From Sphaeroforma arctica JP610 (lineage: Eukaryota > Opisthokonta > Ichthyosporea > Ichthyophonida), in the NCBI RefSeq assembly GCF_001186125.1, contig NW_014040248.1, forward strand, positions 12,045-61,960: a stretch of DNA of 49,916 bases. Reading direction: 5' to 3'. The translations under genes and the position numbers were made by a program. The notes beneath the pieces were generated by a model, which saw only the letters and a program-made list of their open reading frames with translations, had not been told where the DNA came from and made no database searches. Within the stretch, counting starts at the first letter, position 1. Each line of letters starts with the position of its first letter. Below, one piece after another: positions 12,101 to 22,439 of this stretch.

Positions 12101-12300
12101 GTGAATCGTAAACCCATCAAAGTACTTTACGTTGGAATTCGGAGGCGATTGTAGTTGACGATGATTGATGCCCTCCCTTGTAAGCCGCCAAATATTCCGA
12201 CGTTGATGAATCAGTCTTTCAGCAAAAGTCGGGATTCTGGGATTGGCCAGCGCATATTAGACTTGAATAAGAATTAATCGGACGATAACATGTTATAGTC
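9146..12300. other. Decayed coding blocks of unknown origin
   Basis: Scattered protein-like stretches occur on both strands, none intact. On the minus strand, 9.2-9.8 kb and 10.6-10.8 kb carry short runs such as YKISHIFMRPNSLYYDKLV and GRASILIANDLCGNYIDDND. At 10,888-11,112 a Thr/Asn-rich minus frame ends in VQMLYGSTDLGYLYQSN. Plus-strand frames at 9,781-9,969, 10,220-10,519 and 11,530-11,850 show no known motif. The mix suggests an old inserted element or an abandoned gene cluster. I cannot name the family; a virus-derived fossil is possible but unproven. Confidence 0.35.
11190..11645. repeat. Diverged tandem duplication, about 270-bp period
   Basis: Two successive segments share a series of matching blocks: 'ctatacgatg' (11,200 and 11,466), 'tctcattgattg' (11,287 and 11,544), 'cacgtctgcctgcac' (11,319 and 11,577) and 'catgtgcagtaatat' (11,364 and 11,617). 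The spacing between matching blocks is about 250-270 bases, so this is a tandem duplication with later small insertions and deletions. Confidence 0.65.
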
Positions 12301-12399
12301 ACTTAAGCCTTCTGAAGGTGAAGCAAGGGATAAGGTACTGCGCTTCACATATACAATTATGGACTCAATTGTACAGAACAGAAAGAATAAATCACTGAC

Positions 12400-15000
12400 T
12401 GGTGTATGTATAAGTTCTCTAATGAGTTTGTAAATCTTGACTTAACTAACATTGACTTCTCAAGTGAAAGTCTCCTTCGCATAAATATGCAAGTTGGAGA
12501 CTTAATGACACAGACAAGACCCAAATTGAAGTCTTGCTAAAGCAAAGTCTAATTGAGACAAACTACGATGTAGCCCCTGTTAACCTTGCGCACTTTGCGG
12601 TCGATAAATATAATTGTGATGTATCGGTTGGTAAAACAAGAGTGACATTGTACCGGTCTCCGATTAATAAATTGATACCGCAACACATGTTTCCCTATCC
12701 TAAAATAAGTGAGATACTACGTAAGATGGAAGGCCAAGAGATATTTAAAAGCTGCACTTCATCAATTACAAATCCACGAGCCACATAGAAAGTACTAAGT
12801 AAGAAGCATCAATTTAAAGATGTACATGAAGGATTACGTATATTAACTTCATTCTTCCAACAAGTAATTGCAGACCTGTCGGAAAACGGATCTGTCTATT
12901 AAGACGCTATGTAAACTTTACTATGACAGCTCAAGAATACTTTAAACTCGTTAAAGAAGTTTTAAATTAATGAGAATAAATGCTCATTTGCTAAAGATAC
13001 TATCCACTTACTTGGTTACAAAGTATCTGTAGCAGGAGTAGATATTGATTATGGCAAGAAGCAATTTCTATTGGACTTATCTACACCGATAGCGGGAAGA
13101 GTGTATATAAACTCTGTGTGGGGTTGCTAGCTTCTTTTCGGATTCGGCACACTACCTTTCCTACTACCTACTACCTTTCACTTATTTACGACTTCACAAA
13201 GGGCTGTTGGGAAAGCTACGGAAATGTGATAAGTATTCAAATTAAGCAAAAGTAAAGAAATGAATGCACCGATCATGCAATACTCGGTAGACGGTGTTTC
13301 ATTCCGAGTAGCCACTGACGCTTCAGATCGAGCGATTGGATGCGTACCATATCAAGCTATAAATGTAAGCCACACTACATTCAATTTTTTAGTAAAAGTT
13401 ACAACAAGGGTCAACGGAATTACTCTACAGTTGAACGAGAACTTCTTGCTATTGTAGCTGCGCTAAGTCAATTCAAAGAGTACCTATACGGAAACTATTT
13501 TACTGCCACCTGTGATCAAAGTCTTTAAGATACTTAAAAGATATGAACTCTGATTCGCAATTGGTGAGCCGCTGGCATGATATAGTTGCTAAGTTTGCCT
13601 TCAAATTACACACATTCCAGGAATAAATAACCCTCTTCCTGACATGCTCTCTCGACTTGTCCCGGACTTTTAGACAAATGTGTTCCCGTTTGACCTGTCT
13701 AAACATAATGCGTGAGCAAACTCGCCATGGTAACTAATATTCCAGTTGTTAAATTATGCTAATGTATAGCTTCATCTACCATACCGTTGTGTTGTCCCTT
13801 ACGTAAATCCGATCGCTGGCAACGTGAACTTATTAGTATGATACAAAACAAACCTGTATAGGTTGACCGTGAAACCAAACAAGTGCTCGTATCCAGGATC
13901 TCATTTTGATAAAAAGACACCACAGAGACAAGCCATGACTTGTCGCATTGGTCTTACAGGTACTACTAAATGAAAACCCTCAACCGATTTCTTATCTAAA
14001 CTAGAAGAATCTAAACAGTTTGATCTTAAACTCCAGACTCGCAGAATACCGTCGAGATTACGCCGATTGAAACTGCATTAGATCGTAAAAACGTGGAACT
14101 AGCTAAGGCCATGGAATTTAGACTCTAATCACTAAGTAATCCTAAAGCTCGCACTCAACTGCCTAATGCGCTGCTTAAAGAACAGCCAGGAGTTGCGAAA
14201 CAACCAGTGTAATTTGTTATCTATTAATCGCAGGAAACTACTACTACTGACATTGAAGTTGCCCTAAGTATCGGGGAGATGGTTCATTCCCAGTGTTTCT
14301 CAAAATCTGACATTCTTAGAATAGCTTGAAAGTAAAGTCAGGCTCATTCATAATTTAAATTATCAAGCTTACGAGCATAGTTACAAAACGGATATTTGTG
14401 AAGGCTTGATCGTCTGGCGCTGAAAGCAACCACACGTGTGCGGTATATCGACGCTGCACAGATTATGAAAAGTATCAGGTCAAGCGCTTCGATTGGGCAC
14501 CTCTAAAAAGTGTGCCAAAAGACGATCCAATGCGCCGAGTATAAATCAATTTGGTCAAACTTCCGCGATTCATGCATGCGGGCGATGTATATATCTGTCA
14601 TTTCTTGTGTGTGGCTTCGGGTTACAATTTGTTTTGTGATAACGAACAAACGTCCGCAAACAATTGCAGAATTATGCTATCCCGTCTTTAATGACTTCGG
14701 CTTTCCTCGAGTACTATATTTTGATTATGGTAGTGAGTTCTCTACCGATGTAATGAAGGCACTCATAATTGTATCTGGTATGACCCAAAGGCATGTAGTC
14801 CATATAGACCTCAACCGCAGGGCGCGTACGAGACACGTCATACAGAACTCAGAAACTCTTGTAACCCGTACTAGAGAACGTTGAGGATATCCGATATATG
14901 GCATTACCATTTGAAATAGTTTCAAACTGAAATGAATAGATGCATCCTCAAACTGGAACACTTACGTTTCACAATTAATTTTTTTGGCCGCCATAGTAAA
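12400..15000 (+). mobile_element. Fossil Ty3/Gypsy-like pol (RT, RNase H, integrase), broken
   Basis: Rightward coding remnants occur in the pol order RT, RNase H, integrase. RT: LYRSPINKLIPQHMFPYPKI near 12,650-12,720 matches the start of a Gypsy RT. RNase H: FRVATDASDRAIGCV near 13,310, then NYSTVERELLAIVAALSQF near 13,420-13,480, is diagnostic. Integrase: FPRVLYFDYGSEFSTDVMKA near 14,705-14,760 contains the second catalytic Asp region. The copy is heavily broken, with many lesions, and looks old. No LTRs in the right orientation were identified. Motifs are seen directly; the family is assigned from known Ty3/Gypsy pol organisation. Confidence 0.8.
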
Positions 15001-15179
15001 TTGTAAATGCAACATTCGATACTAAAACAAAAGATCGAGCATATGCAAAACGTTTGTTACCCCTTTTACTCGAGCAAACAAAACTCTCGTCTTGCTTTTC
15101 AAAACTAGAGATTATGTTAACATCATCAACAGAAACATCAACGCTACATATCATCTCTCTAAGACAATCCTAGTATCTA

Positions 15180-15460
15180 GGGACCAGATTATAAAAAAAG
15201 CCAATCCAAAACCAAAGGATTATCAAATACTGAGTTCTGGGGTCTGGATCCAATATTCCTGATAATAGAGTCATCAGTAATATATGGGGATTACCGGCAG
15301 ATGATAACGGGACCCCCGTGCGAGAATAAAACACCCAAGTATAACTTAAGTCTAGTTCAGGATCACAAATCACAAATAAAGACTCAATGTCCTTCAGCCT
15401 AGGGCTTTTACCTAGCTGGGAGATCCGCACTTGAGAAGTGGTCTATTGTTTCCATTGGTC
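15180..15460 (-). repeat. LTR end, family B, leftward copy
   Basis: Read on the minus strand, this interval repeats the landmarks of 8,850-9,145 in the same order: a GAGTCTTATTTG-like block, 'gggggtcccg', 'ctcagtatttgata', 'ttggattggc', 'ataatctggtccctag'. It is therefore an inverted copy of the same LTR terminus. The element body it belonged to should lie to the left, but the pol remnant there reads the other way, so its own body is lost or displaced. Confidence 0.6.
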
Positions 15461-17720
15461 GTGTCCTGAGCTACTCTCAAACTCTACATTTTTAACAATA
15501 TTTTTACTGCGTGAAGTCAAACAATCTAAGCGGGCTAGAACATAGCACTGAGCTTTATTAATATATCAGAGAAAGATAGTAAGAACGAGGAAGGCAGAAG
15601 AATGTGGAGATCCCTGGAGCCCGGAAAGTTGAGAGAAAAGAAGAACTGGTGTGGTGTTAACTAACTTGCACACTGGAACTGGAAAAGAAAGAAGAAGCTC
15701 CCTCCTTGAGAACAGACACCAGGAGCCGACCAACAAGGTAGTGGAATGAACTAAGCGGAAATTTAACACGACGGGGTAACCCTCACAGGATGGCCCATGT
15801 AAATAAGCACCAAACGTGATTAAATTATAGTAGTTGGGAGAATTCAAATCCTAGTAGCAAAGTGAAGATCAGTGTCAGTGTTGATTTAATTGATTGATGT
15901 TAAGAGAATTCAATCCCCATGAGAGACATCAATGTATGGACAATATATAATCAACAGTACATGTAGAACATTTCATGTCTAAAATATATGAGGTACACAA
16001 TAACACATACACAAACATGTGCTACTAAATTAGGTAGACACATGAACCTTGCCACAAATAAATTGTTGAGGTACAGGGCTGTTCTTCTAAACTCCATAGA
16101 AGAAAGCCATCAATAGTTATCCTTTTGGGGCAATTATACACGACGAGAATAAGGACATAAACGACAACACAATGTATAAACGAGCCTTCTATATATAATA
16201 TTTTAGAGATAAGAATAATGAAGGAAGAGTCTTTTGGGTGCCTACACATGTCTCAGAAACATCCATGGAATCTGATTGATGGCTATACATGGATGATAAT
16301 AATAAGTATATATGATGCAGAAGTTAGAAATAAGTAACACTGTAGAGGATGTCTAAACTGATACAGAATAGATACAGGACGTACATTTAAAATACTGAGT
16401 AACATCTACCAAGCACAGGCACAAAGCGTGAGATGCATATATTCTGGAATACAAAATAACACAATTATCTAGAAATATAAATATCCTGGCGCACAAGATA
16501 CCAACATCAATTGGACATAGTTCACGTAATCAGATAAGCAGCCATCTAGAGATAGCTTGAACATTCAGAAAAGCCTTAGTATACATATATGCTTTTGATC
16601 GAATTAGATGCGAGTATGTGAATCAAGAAGGCAGGAACAGAAACATCTATAAGAGCCCAGAACATCTCAATTACAGGGATGACGTAGAAGTGCACAGAGC
16701 AACTCTATTGCAATGATATAATATACATAGTAATACTCACACACCTATAGATCAGAAACAAGATAAGGGAACATATGTTACAAAAATATACATGACAGGT
16801 AACAAAAATACACATATTGATACACAATATACAAGATACAGATTTCGTTTAAAAGCATGTATAAACCCTGCAATGAATAACACATTGCACATATCAACAA
16901 CAGTGATTACACACACACTCACATCTAGAATTCATAGATGTAGATTTTTCATGAACGAATCAAATGACCAAACCACTAGGCACGAATAGATAGACATACA
17001 CAAGCACCATATCAAGCAGTTAGGTATAGAATACTATCAGGAACAATATACCTACTTAGATGACACAATAAATGTATCGACACATCGCATTTCGATACAT
17101 GACACACACAAAAAAATGCATCCAACAGTAACAAATAAACATATATACTCACATAGGCCTAAAATACATAGAGAGACACATTAATGTGGACACGTCACTT
17201 AAAAGGAATATATTAAATCTAAACACAATAAATACAGGATGAGGCACGCGTGAGAAAAAAAACCCAACCGACATCCCGCAATGCACGGACGAAACGGTAA
17301 ATGTGTATATCAATCACATACATACCCATGCACAAACCTATAAGTTCACACATATGTGACATATAATAAATAGATATATTTTATTGATTGATCTATCGCA
17401 AATTACAATAGAGAACGCTAACTACCAATCTATAAGGACGACTATATACAGCGGCTATAAGAGAACGAGATACAAAACTCGGAGTCGAGATTCTTGGCAA
17501 CAAGAAACTAGATTAGAGAGTGCACAAATAACCACATTACTGACCTTCTGAAAAACAAGAAGTTCGGAACAAGACGTATAGTAATATTCACAATACAATA
17601 AACCAAAACAAGAATTGTGTTCCTTGTGAATTATGATAACTTCCTTTATTTTTAGTAGCACAAATTTGTCTTGCTCGAATTGGTAATTAATTGGTCTAAG
17701 CATATTCTTACTTTCTTGAG
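15461..17720. other. No gene seen; A/C-rich diverged DNA, possibly LTR-derived
   Basis: This 2.2-kb stretch has no convincing coding frame on either strand. It is rich in short A/C words (acacata, acacac) and has no clear tandem array. It directly continues the leftward LTR end, so part of it may be the rest of that LTR. I see no RNA gene. Confidence 0.4.
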
Positions 17721-18153
17721 GAGACTTGTTTGGGCATGTTCACCTGTGGATAAGAATGCTAAATACACCGGTGTTGGTGTTGTGCTTTTGTACATTGACC
17801 ATCTGTAAGCCACCTGTTCACATTTGGATCCGTTTGTGGAATGTACTTACGTGGTACGAGGTTTTCTTTGGCATGCCTCATTTATCCGACATTGATTTCA
17901 TTTGTAGGCACAGTGGCTTTGGTGCCTGACAGGTTGCAATGTACGTCAGGATGTATATCTGCATTGGTTTCTAAGATGTCTACAAGTGAATCTCTGAACC
18001 CTTCTTGTTCGTGCTTTGGATCTTCCTCGTGTGAAATGAGTAATTACTCCCATTTTGCGTATGTTGGAAAAAGGGATTTATAAATCCTGCTATGTATACA
18101 CCTATGTATGGAAGAATGTTCATACCTTTCAAACAAGAAGTGTTGATGCCTTC

Positions 18154-18435
18154 TTAACTGGTAGATCCAACACTTTCGAAATAGTGAGAGGTTTTTCTTC
18201 CTCTGTAATTAATGTCGCATACTTCGGTCGATCCTGCACTTTGTATTCTCGCACCTGTTTGTGCTAATCGTATGTAGCCTGATTGCGCTCTGACTGATAG
18301 ATATAGTTCAGCTACTATACTTTTGTCCATACATGAGCGTTGTGCGCCTGAGTCTTCGAGTGCCCGGTATGTATTGCCATTAATTTGTATGTCAATGGAT
18401 AAAGGTTGGTAATTTATAATTTGTATCATTCGCAT
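18154..18435 (-). mobile_element. Retropepsin-like protease remnant of the leftward LTR element
   Basis: The 93-aa frame contains the segment YRALEDSGAQRSCMDKSIVA. DSGA corresponds to the catalytic D-S/T-G-A of retroelement aspartic proteases. A conserved-looking block, GYIRLAQTGARIQSAGSTEV, follows, the usual spacing for retropepsins of Ty3/Gypsy pol. It lies just downstream, in transcription order, of the nucleocapsid-like and gag frames, which supports the reading. Part of a fossil; no RT adjoins on this strand. Confidence 0.7.
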
Positions 18436-18514
18436 TTATTAAAGTTTCTTCATTTGTATTTACATTTGATCTGTCAGCCAGAGCAATCACGTTTGCTTCC
18501 ACCTACGAGTTGTT

Positions 18515-18736
18515 TTAGTGCTCGGCACCTTCTGTGATTTCTTCCACCTTGCCAGATGTAATGGACAGTCTTGCTATCTGCACATCCTTCTTGGCCCGCT
18601 CCTCAGCCTGCTTGGCTTCATTCACTTTTTTGTTGTTGTTGGGACATTTACTGTACCGATGTGGGGCTGGCATTACCAGGCAATAAGGACATGGACGCTC
18701 TTCGCGTGCCTCCTTCTTCTCCTGTGCCTGTCCCAC
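18515..18736 (-). mobile_element. Nucleocapsid-like CCHC segment of the leftward element
   Basis: This 73-aa minus-strand frame holds CPYCLVMPAPHRYSKCP, an extended C-x2-C...H-x4-C zinc-knuckle pattern, within a lysine- and glutamate-rich, probably helical context (KKVNEAKQAEERAKKDVQIA). Its place between the gag frame and the protease segment matches a Gag C-terminus. The spacing before His is longer than in a standard CX2CX4HX4C knuckle. Confidence 0.6.
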
Positions 18737-18844
18737 TGGCTTATTTTGGTTGGGTGCACCATTGTCTGGTTTATACCGTTTGTTAGCATTGGTAGTGCTA
18801 TTTTCTGCTTGGACGGCTGTTTGTGCGTTATGCTTGTTTTGCGC

Positions 18845-19960
18845 TCACAACTGATCCTTCAACATACGCTCTCCTTGCAACACTGCCGCCATTCTTATGT
18901 GTGACTCAGTCATTGTATGAAACTTGGTGTGTTCCATAACTGACAAGTACCCTTCACTCCCAAAAGGTCGCTTATCTCCTTTGATTAGAATATCCACCAG
19001 TGTTTGCTGTCCGTAGTACTTAAGTGCTTGGTACCTTTGTACCTTGAGGAGTTGAAAGTGTATGCGTGTCTTGTCTGAGTTGCGGTAACGCTTCTCTAAC
19101 ATCGCCTTTGCCTTACGCGCACGCTCTATGCGCACTTCGACGTTCAGTTTCTTATTTTGCATGTCATTGAGAAACTTCTTCAACAGACAGTCTACTGGAT
19201 ATGGCATAAGTCTGTCAATAATGATCCTATTGAATTGCACAGGTTCCTTGAAGTGCTTAGTTTCATGCGTCTCAGAATCTCTTAAGTTTTTGAGTACTGA
19301 TTTGGTCTTCTCCGTTGCATCAGTGGAATCTATTAGGTTTCTCACTAGTGCTGGGTACTGACACAGTGGCATGGACTTTGCTAAGAATAGGTTGCTACAT
19401 TGTATAGTAAACTTTATGATATCTTCACAGTTTTCCATTCTAAAGTAACTATCTTTTGGCATCTTAGGAAATTCTGAAGTCTTTAGTAGTTTTGCAAGAG
19501 GTGGTTTATTTATCTGGTCGCCTAACTGTGAACGGATGAGCTCTAACTCGCTAATGTACTGACTTATTTGAATGAGATCATCTTCCTTATCGTCACCACA
19601 GTCGTTGATTGCCAGATCATATCGTCGTCTGAGTTCTGCATCCACTAGTGGTATGCGTCGCTCTGGCTGTTGGTCATGTATGCCTACCCTCATCTTGTGT
19701 AGAGTTGGTATAGGCACCGGCACTGTTTGTTCCAACTTGGACACAAACCGACTCACCAGAACATAATTGCCTTGACAGATACTCTTGTCTATTTCTAGAC
19801 GCATTGATGATACTATGGGTACCCCAGCCGGTGTAGGCTGGCCAGAACCACTGCCTGGGCTTGCCCCCCCCCCCCCCCCACCTGGGTTGGCTCCCACGTC
19901 ATCCGCGCCTTCACCTCCTTCCCCACCACCATACACGCCTGCTCTGGTTGATGTTAGCAT
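18845..19960 (-). mobile_element. Long Gag-like ORF (371 codons) of a leftward LTR retroelement
   Basis: This is the longest open frame in the window and it looks whole. It starts with ATG at 19960, has a Gly/Pro-rich N-terminus (about residues 10-45, partly encoded by a C homopolymer at 19,864-19,879), then a mainly helical region rich in Leu, Lys and Glu. Basic helices such as RIERARKAKAMLEKRYRNSD lie near residue 285. There are no enzymatic motifs. Its position just upstream of the CCHC and DSGA segments on the same strand identifies it as a Gag. The element beyond the protease is not seen, so the copy is incomplete. The assignment rests on order and composition, since Gag sequences diverge quickly. 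Confidence 0.65.
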
Positions 19961-20270
19961 TTTTAGATGTCTGCGTTGGTGTGTGGGTGTTATGGGTTAT
20001 CAATAAAGACTCTTGTTATATTTTGTGCGAAAGCGCGCGCTTCACCCCCCTTTTCTTTAGTAATAATTCATATAAAGTAAGTAAATTGGGATATATTTTA
20101 CTTACTAATGCAGTGTTGTTGCTTTGCTTCACTTCCGCGGGAAGTGTTTACCGTTCTGTCTAGTACGGTAGCTTGTTGCTTTATTCCCTGTATTTAAGAG
20201 GGGTGAAAACCGTGTTTGTTAGTCAAACTTATTTCGTCACGTGTTGACTTACTTGTGCTTATTCCGTCAT

Positions 20271-20290
20271 ATGAGAAATTAATTTCTCAT
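20271..20290. promoter_or_regulatory. Perfect 20-bp palindrome
   Basis: The sequence ATGAGAAATTAATTTCTCAT equals its own reverse complement over all 20 bases. It sits directly left of the CRE array. It could bind a dimeric regulator or extrude as a cruciform; no function can be read from sequence. Confidence 0.6.
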
Positions 20291-20300
20291 GTGATCTCAA

Positions 20301-20470
20301 TGAGATGTTCGGTCCTAGTGACGTCACCTGGAGAAGTTCGGCCCTAGTGACGTCACTCTGGGATGTTCGGTCCTGTACCGAACTGTGTCGATGTTGACGT
20401 CACCAGTTGATGTTCGGGTCTGTGCCGAGATATGTTTATGTGTGTTTGCACTTGATGTTCGGTCCTTTGC
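20301..20470. promoter_or_regulatory. Tandem enhancer-like array with three CRE palindromes
   Basis: Units starting GATGTTCGG or GAAGTTCGG are repeated about six times at a period near 20-30 bases. TGACGTCA, the full CREB/ATF palindrome, occurs at 20319-20326, 20348-20355 and 20395-20402. A GTTCGGT...ACCGAAC hairpin lies near 20,363-20,382. A CACGTG E-box lies just left, at about 20,238. Repeated factor sites like these are typical of LTR U3 enhancers. That it drives either flanking element is inference. Confidence 0.6.
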
Positions 20471-22324
20471 ACTATGATAGTGTGTCAGTGACCATTAATT
20501 TTGTTTATATTTGTACCACCGTATTTGTACCAAACTTTGGATTGGTTGCGTACGCGTTGTGTGTTAGTGTCTTCATGTTTTTAACCCTCTACTGTGTTCG
20601 CACTGTTTGTTTGAGCGAGCTCCTGTGTGTGCTGCGGATGTTCTGTATCCTTAGTGCTATGTCTCGCTGTTCCAATTAGTATGTGCTTAGTATCTCTTGA
20701 TAGCTTATCATGTACTTCTTATTGAATCAGTGATGATACTGATCGCATATGTTGTCTCATTTTGTTAATGTTCGACTATTCTTGCCGGAGTGGCTAGCCT
20801 TAAAAGGGTTTTAAAACCCTAAAGTGAATGCTGATCGCTTTTTATGTCGAATTCTTGAGCTTATCGACTATTTTTGCCGGAGTGGCTAGTCTTAGCGTTT
20901 ATAATAACTTAATCTTGTTGATAGTCATCTCATTGAATCTTACTTGTGAATTTAAGGTCTTATTCTTGTGTGTCCACTTGTAATGGCTGTGCTTTATGTA
21001 ATATTTGGCTATTCATTGCTTTATTTTAGCATTAACAACCAGTTGTGGTTCGTATATGCTTTGAGTTTCTATGCCTTAATTTTCAGATTACTTGTGATTT
21101 CTTGTTGATCAATCGTGGTCTCGTGTTGGTCACGTAGTTTGTGTTTATGCGTGAGTACTCGTGTATGTTCTTTAGTCTTTCTAGATATCTGTGGCTTGTG
21201 ACCTTGATATAACTCCAGAGTTCATGGGCTGCCTTCTTGTTGCTATTGATTTCACATTGACTTGTTATCTCGTGTGCTTCTTGAAGCAATTCGTGTTTTT
21301 AAAGCAATTCGTGTCTTTATGTGTCTAGGGTTACGTGTTTATTATTACTTCTCAGTGTAGTTGTTTGAGTCGTGTATAATTGTTCTAATGCTTGTGTAAT
21401 TATGTCGTTGTACATGCACTTCTATGGTGGTCTGTGTGCGATCAATCTCTGAGCTATTTCAGCTTTGAAATGGTTGATCTCTATGCAATTTCCACTCTGG
21501 AATGTTTATTGTATACTTCTTGTTAGTGTGTGTGTTTCTTTGTTGCCGTATACTGTTGTTTTGCAGTTGTTTTGGGTACTGTTCGTCCCTTGCCAGTAAA
21601 TGCTGATGTGTTGTACTGCTATTGCACTTCACGTGTTCATGTATTATTGCATGCGTGATCTGATCGATCTCCGCTAATTTCCTTCGTGTTGTGACTGTTT
21701 TATATTACGTGTGTTGTTTTTATCTCACAAATATTGTATAGGCTTCTTGTTCTTGCTTCTTACTTGCCCTTCTGCCTTATTAGCAATAGGTACCACTTGA
21801 TCCTCTATGATTCTATGTGAACCTAATCTTGCGATTCTATCATCATACTTGGCCACCCTCCTAGATTTTCACTGCTCTTGTTGTTAAGCCTACGAGTGAC
21901 TCTCTTACTGTGTGTCAAGTTGCGCTATATTCAAGTGCCAATGCAGTTTCTCTATTCTGAGATGTCTCTATTGTTTCTAGGTGATTGCTTATGTTGCGGC
22001 AGGTGATATGTTGTAGTTCGGGGCCCTCTCTCTAAATCCTAGCATTGAGTGACACTTTTATATATAGATTTTTGATGTCCCCAACATTGCTAATAAATCA
22101 CTCGTGACTGGTTGGTGTTATTTTCATTCACTCGTAGAACACTCTTTCCCTCTTGACTCACTTCCAGTTGGGTTATTTACATAAGTTCTTCTCTGTCTGT
22201 TTCTTGTTATCCGGTTTGAATTCTGCTCACCGGTTCTTCTGTGTTTGAGGTCTCGGCTGAGTTCTCTTAATCGCTTGTAATTCTTTCTTCTCCTCTTCGC
22301 CTTTCGTTGGTGTTTGAATCCTAG

Positions 22325-22430
22325 TTTATATAAATAAAGATTTCTATCTCTTTATCTTGTTGATTCAAATGTTCCATTCCTAATTCCAAACTCAGTATTT
22401 GATTACTCTGGGTTTTGGCCAGCAGTCCGG
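22325..22430 (+). promoter_or_regulatory. Putative LTR core promoter / poly-A region
   Basis: TTTATATAAATAAAG combines a TATA-like box with an AATAAA hexamer. About 50 bases further lies the LTR-end-like 'aaactcagtatttgatta'. Coding of the rightward element starts immediately beyond. This arrangement fits the R/U5 end of a 5' LTR. No matching 3' LTR was found after 28,440. Confidence 0.45.
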
Positions 22431-22439
22431 GATCCGCTG

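Larger units (their letters stand above)
19985..22430. other. Gene-free promoter-like interval between two divergent LTR elements
   Basis: This 2.4-kb stretch separates the leftward gag from the rightward gag-pol. It has no convincing coding frames. It contains an array of CRE palindromes, a 20-bp perfect palindrome and a duplicated 'tgccggagtggctag' block. At its right edge lies a TATA-like and AATAAA-like cluster (22,325-22,345), then 'actcagtatttgattactct', which resembles the end of LTR family B. It most likely consists of the LTR and leader sequences of one or both flanking elements; exact LTR borders are not resolved. Confidence 0.55.

Noticed and set aside
15566-16249. Minus-strand frames of 74-93 codons
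   Set aside because: No recognisable motif, and they fall in DNA continuing from an LTR end; probably chance.
18518-18904. 128-codon plus-strand hydrophobic ORF
   Set aside because: It is the complement of the minus-strand nucleocapsid/gag region, whose motifs are recognisable.
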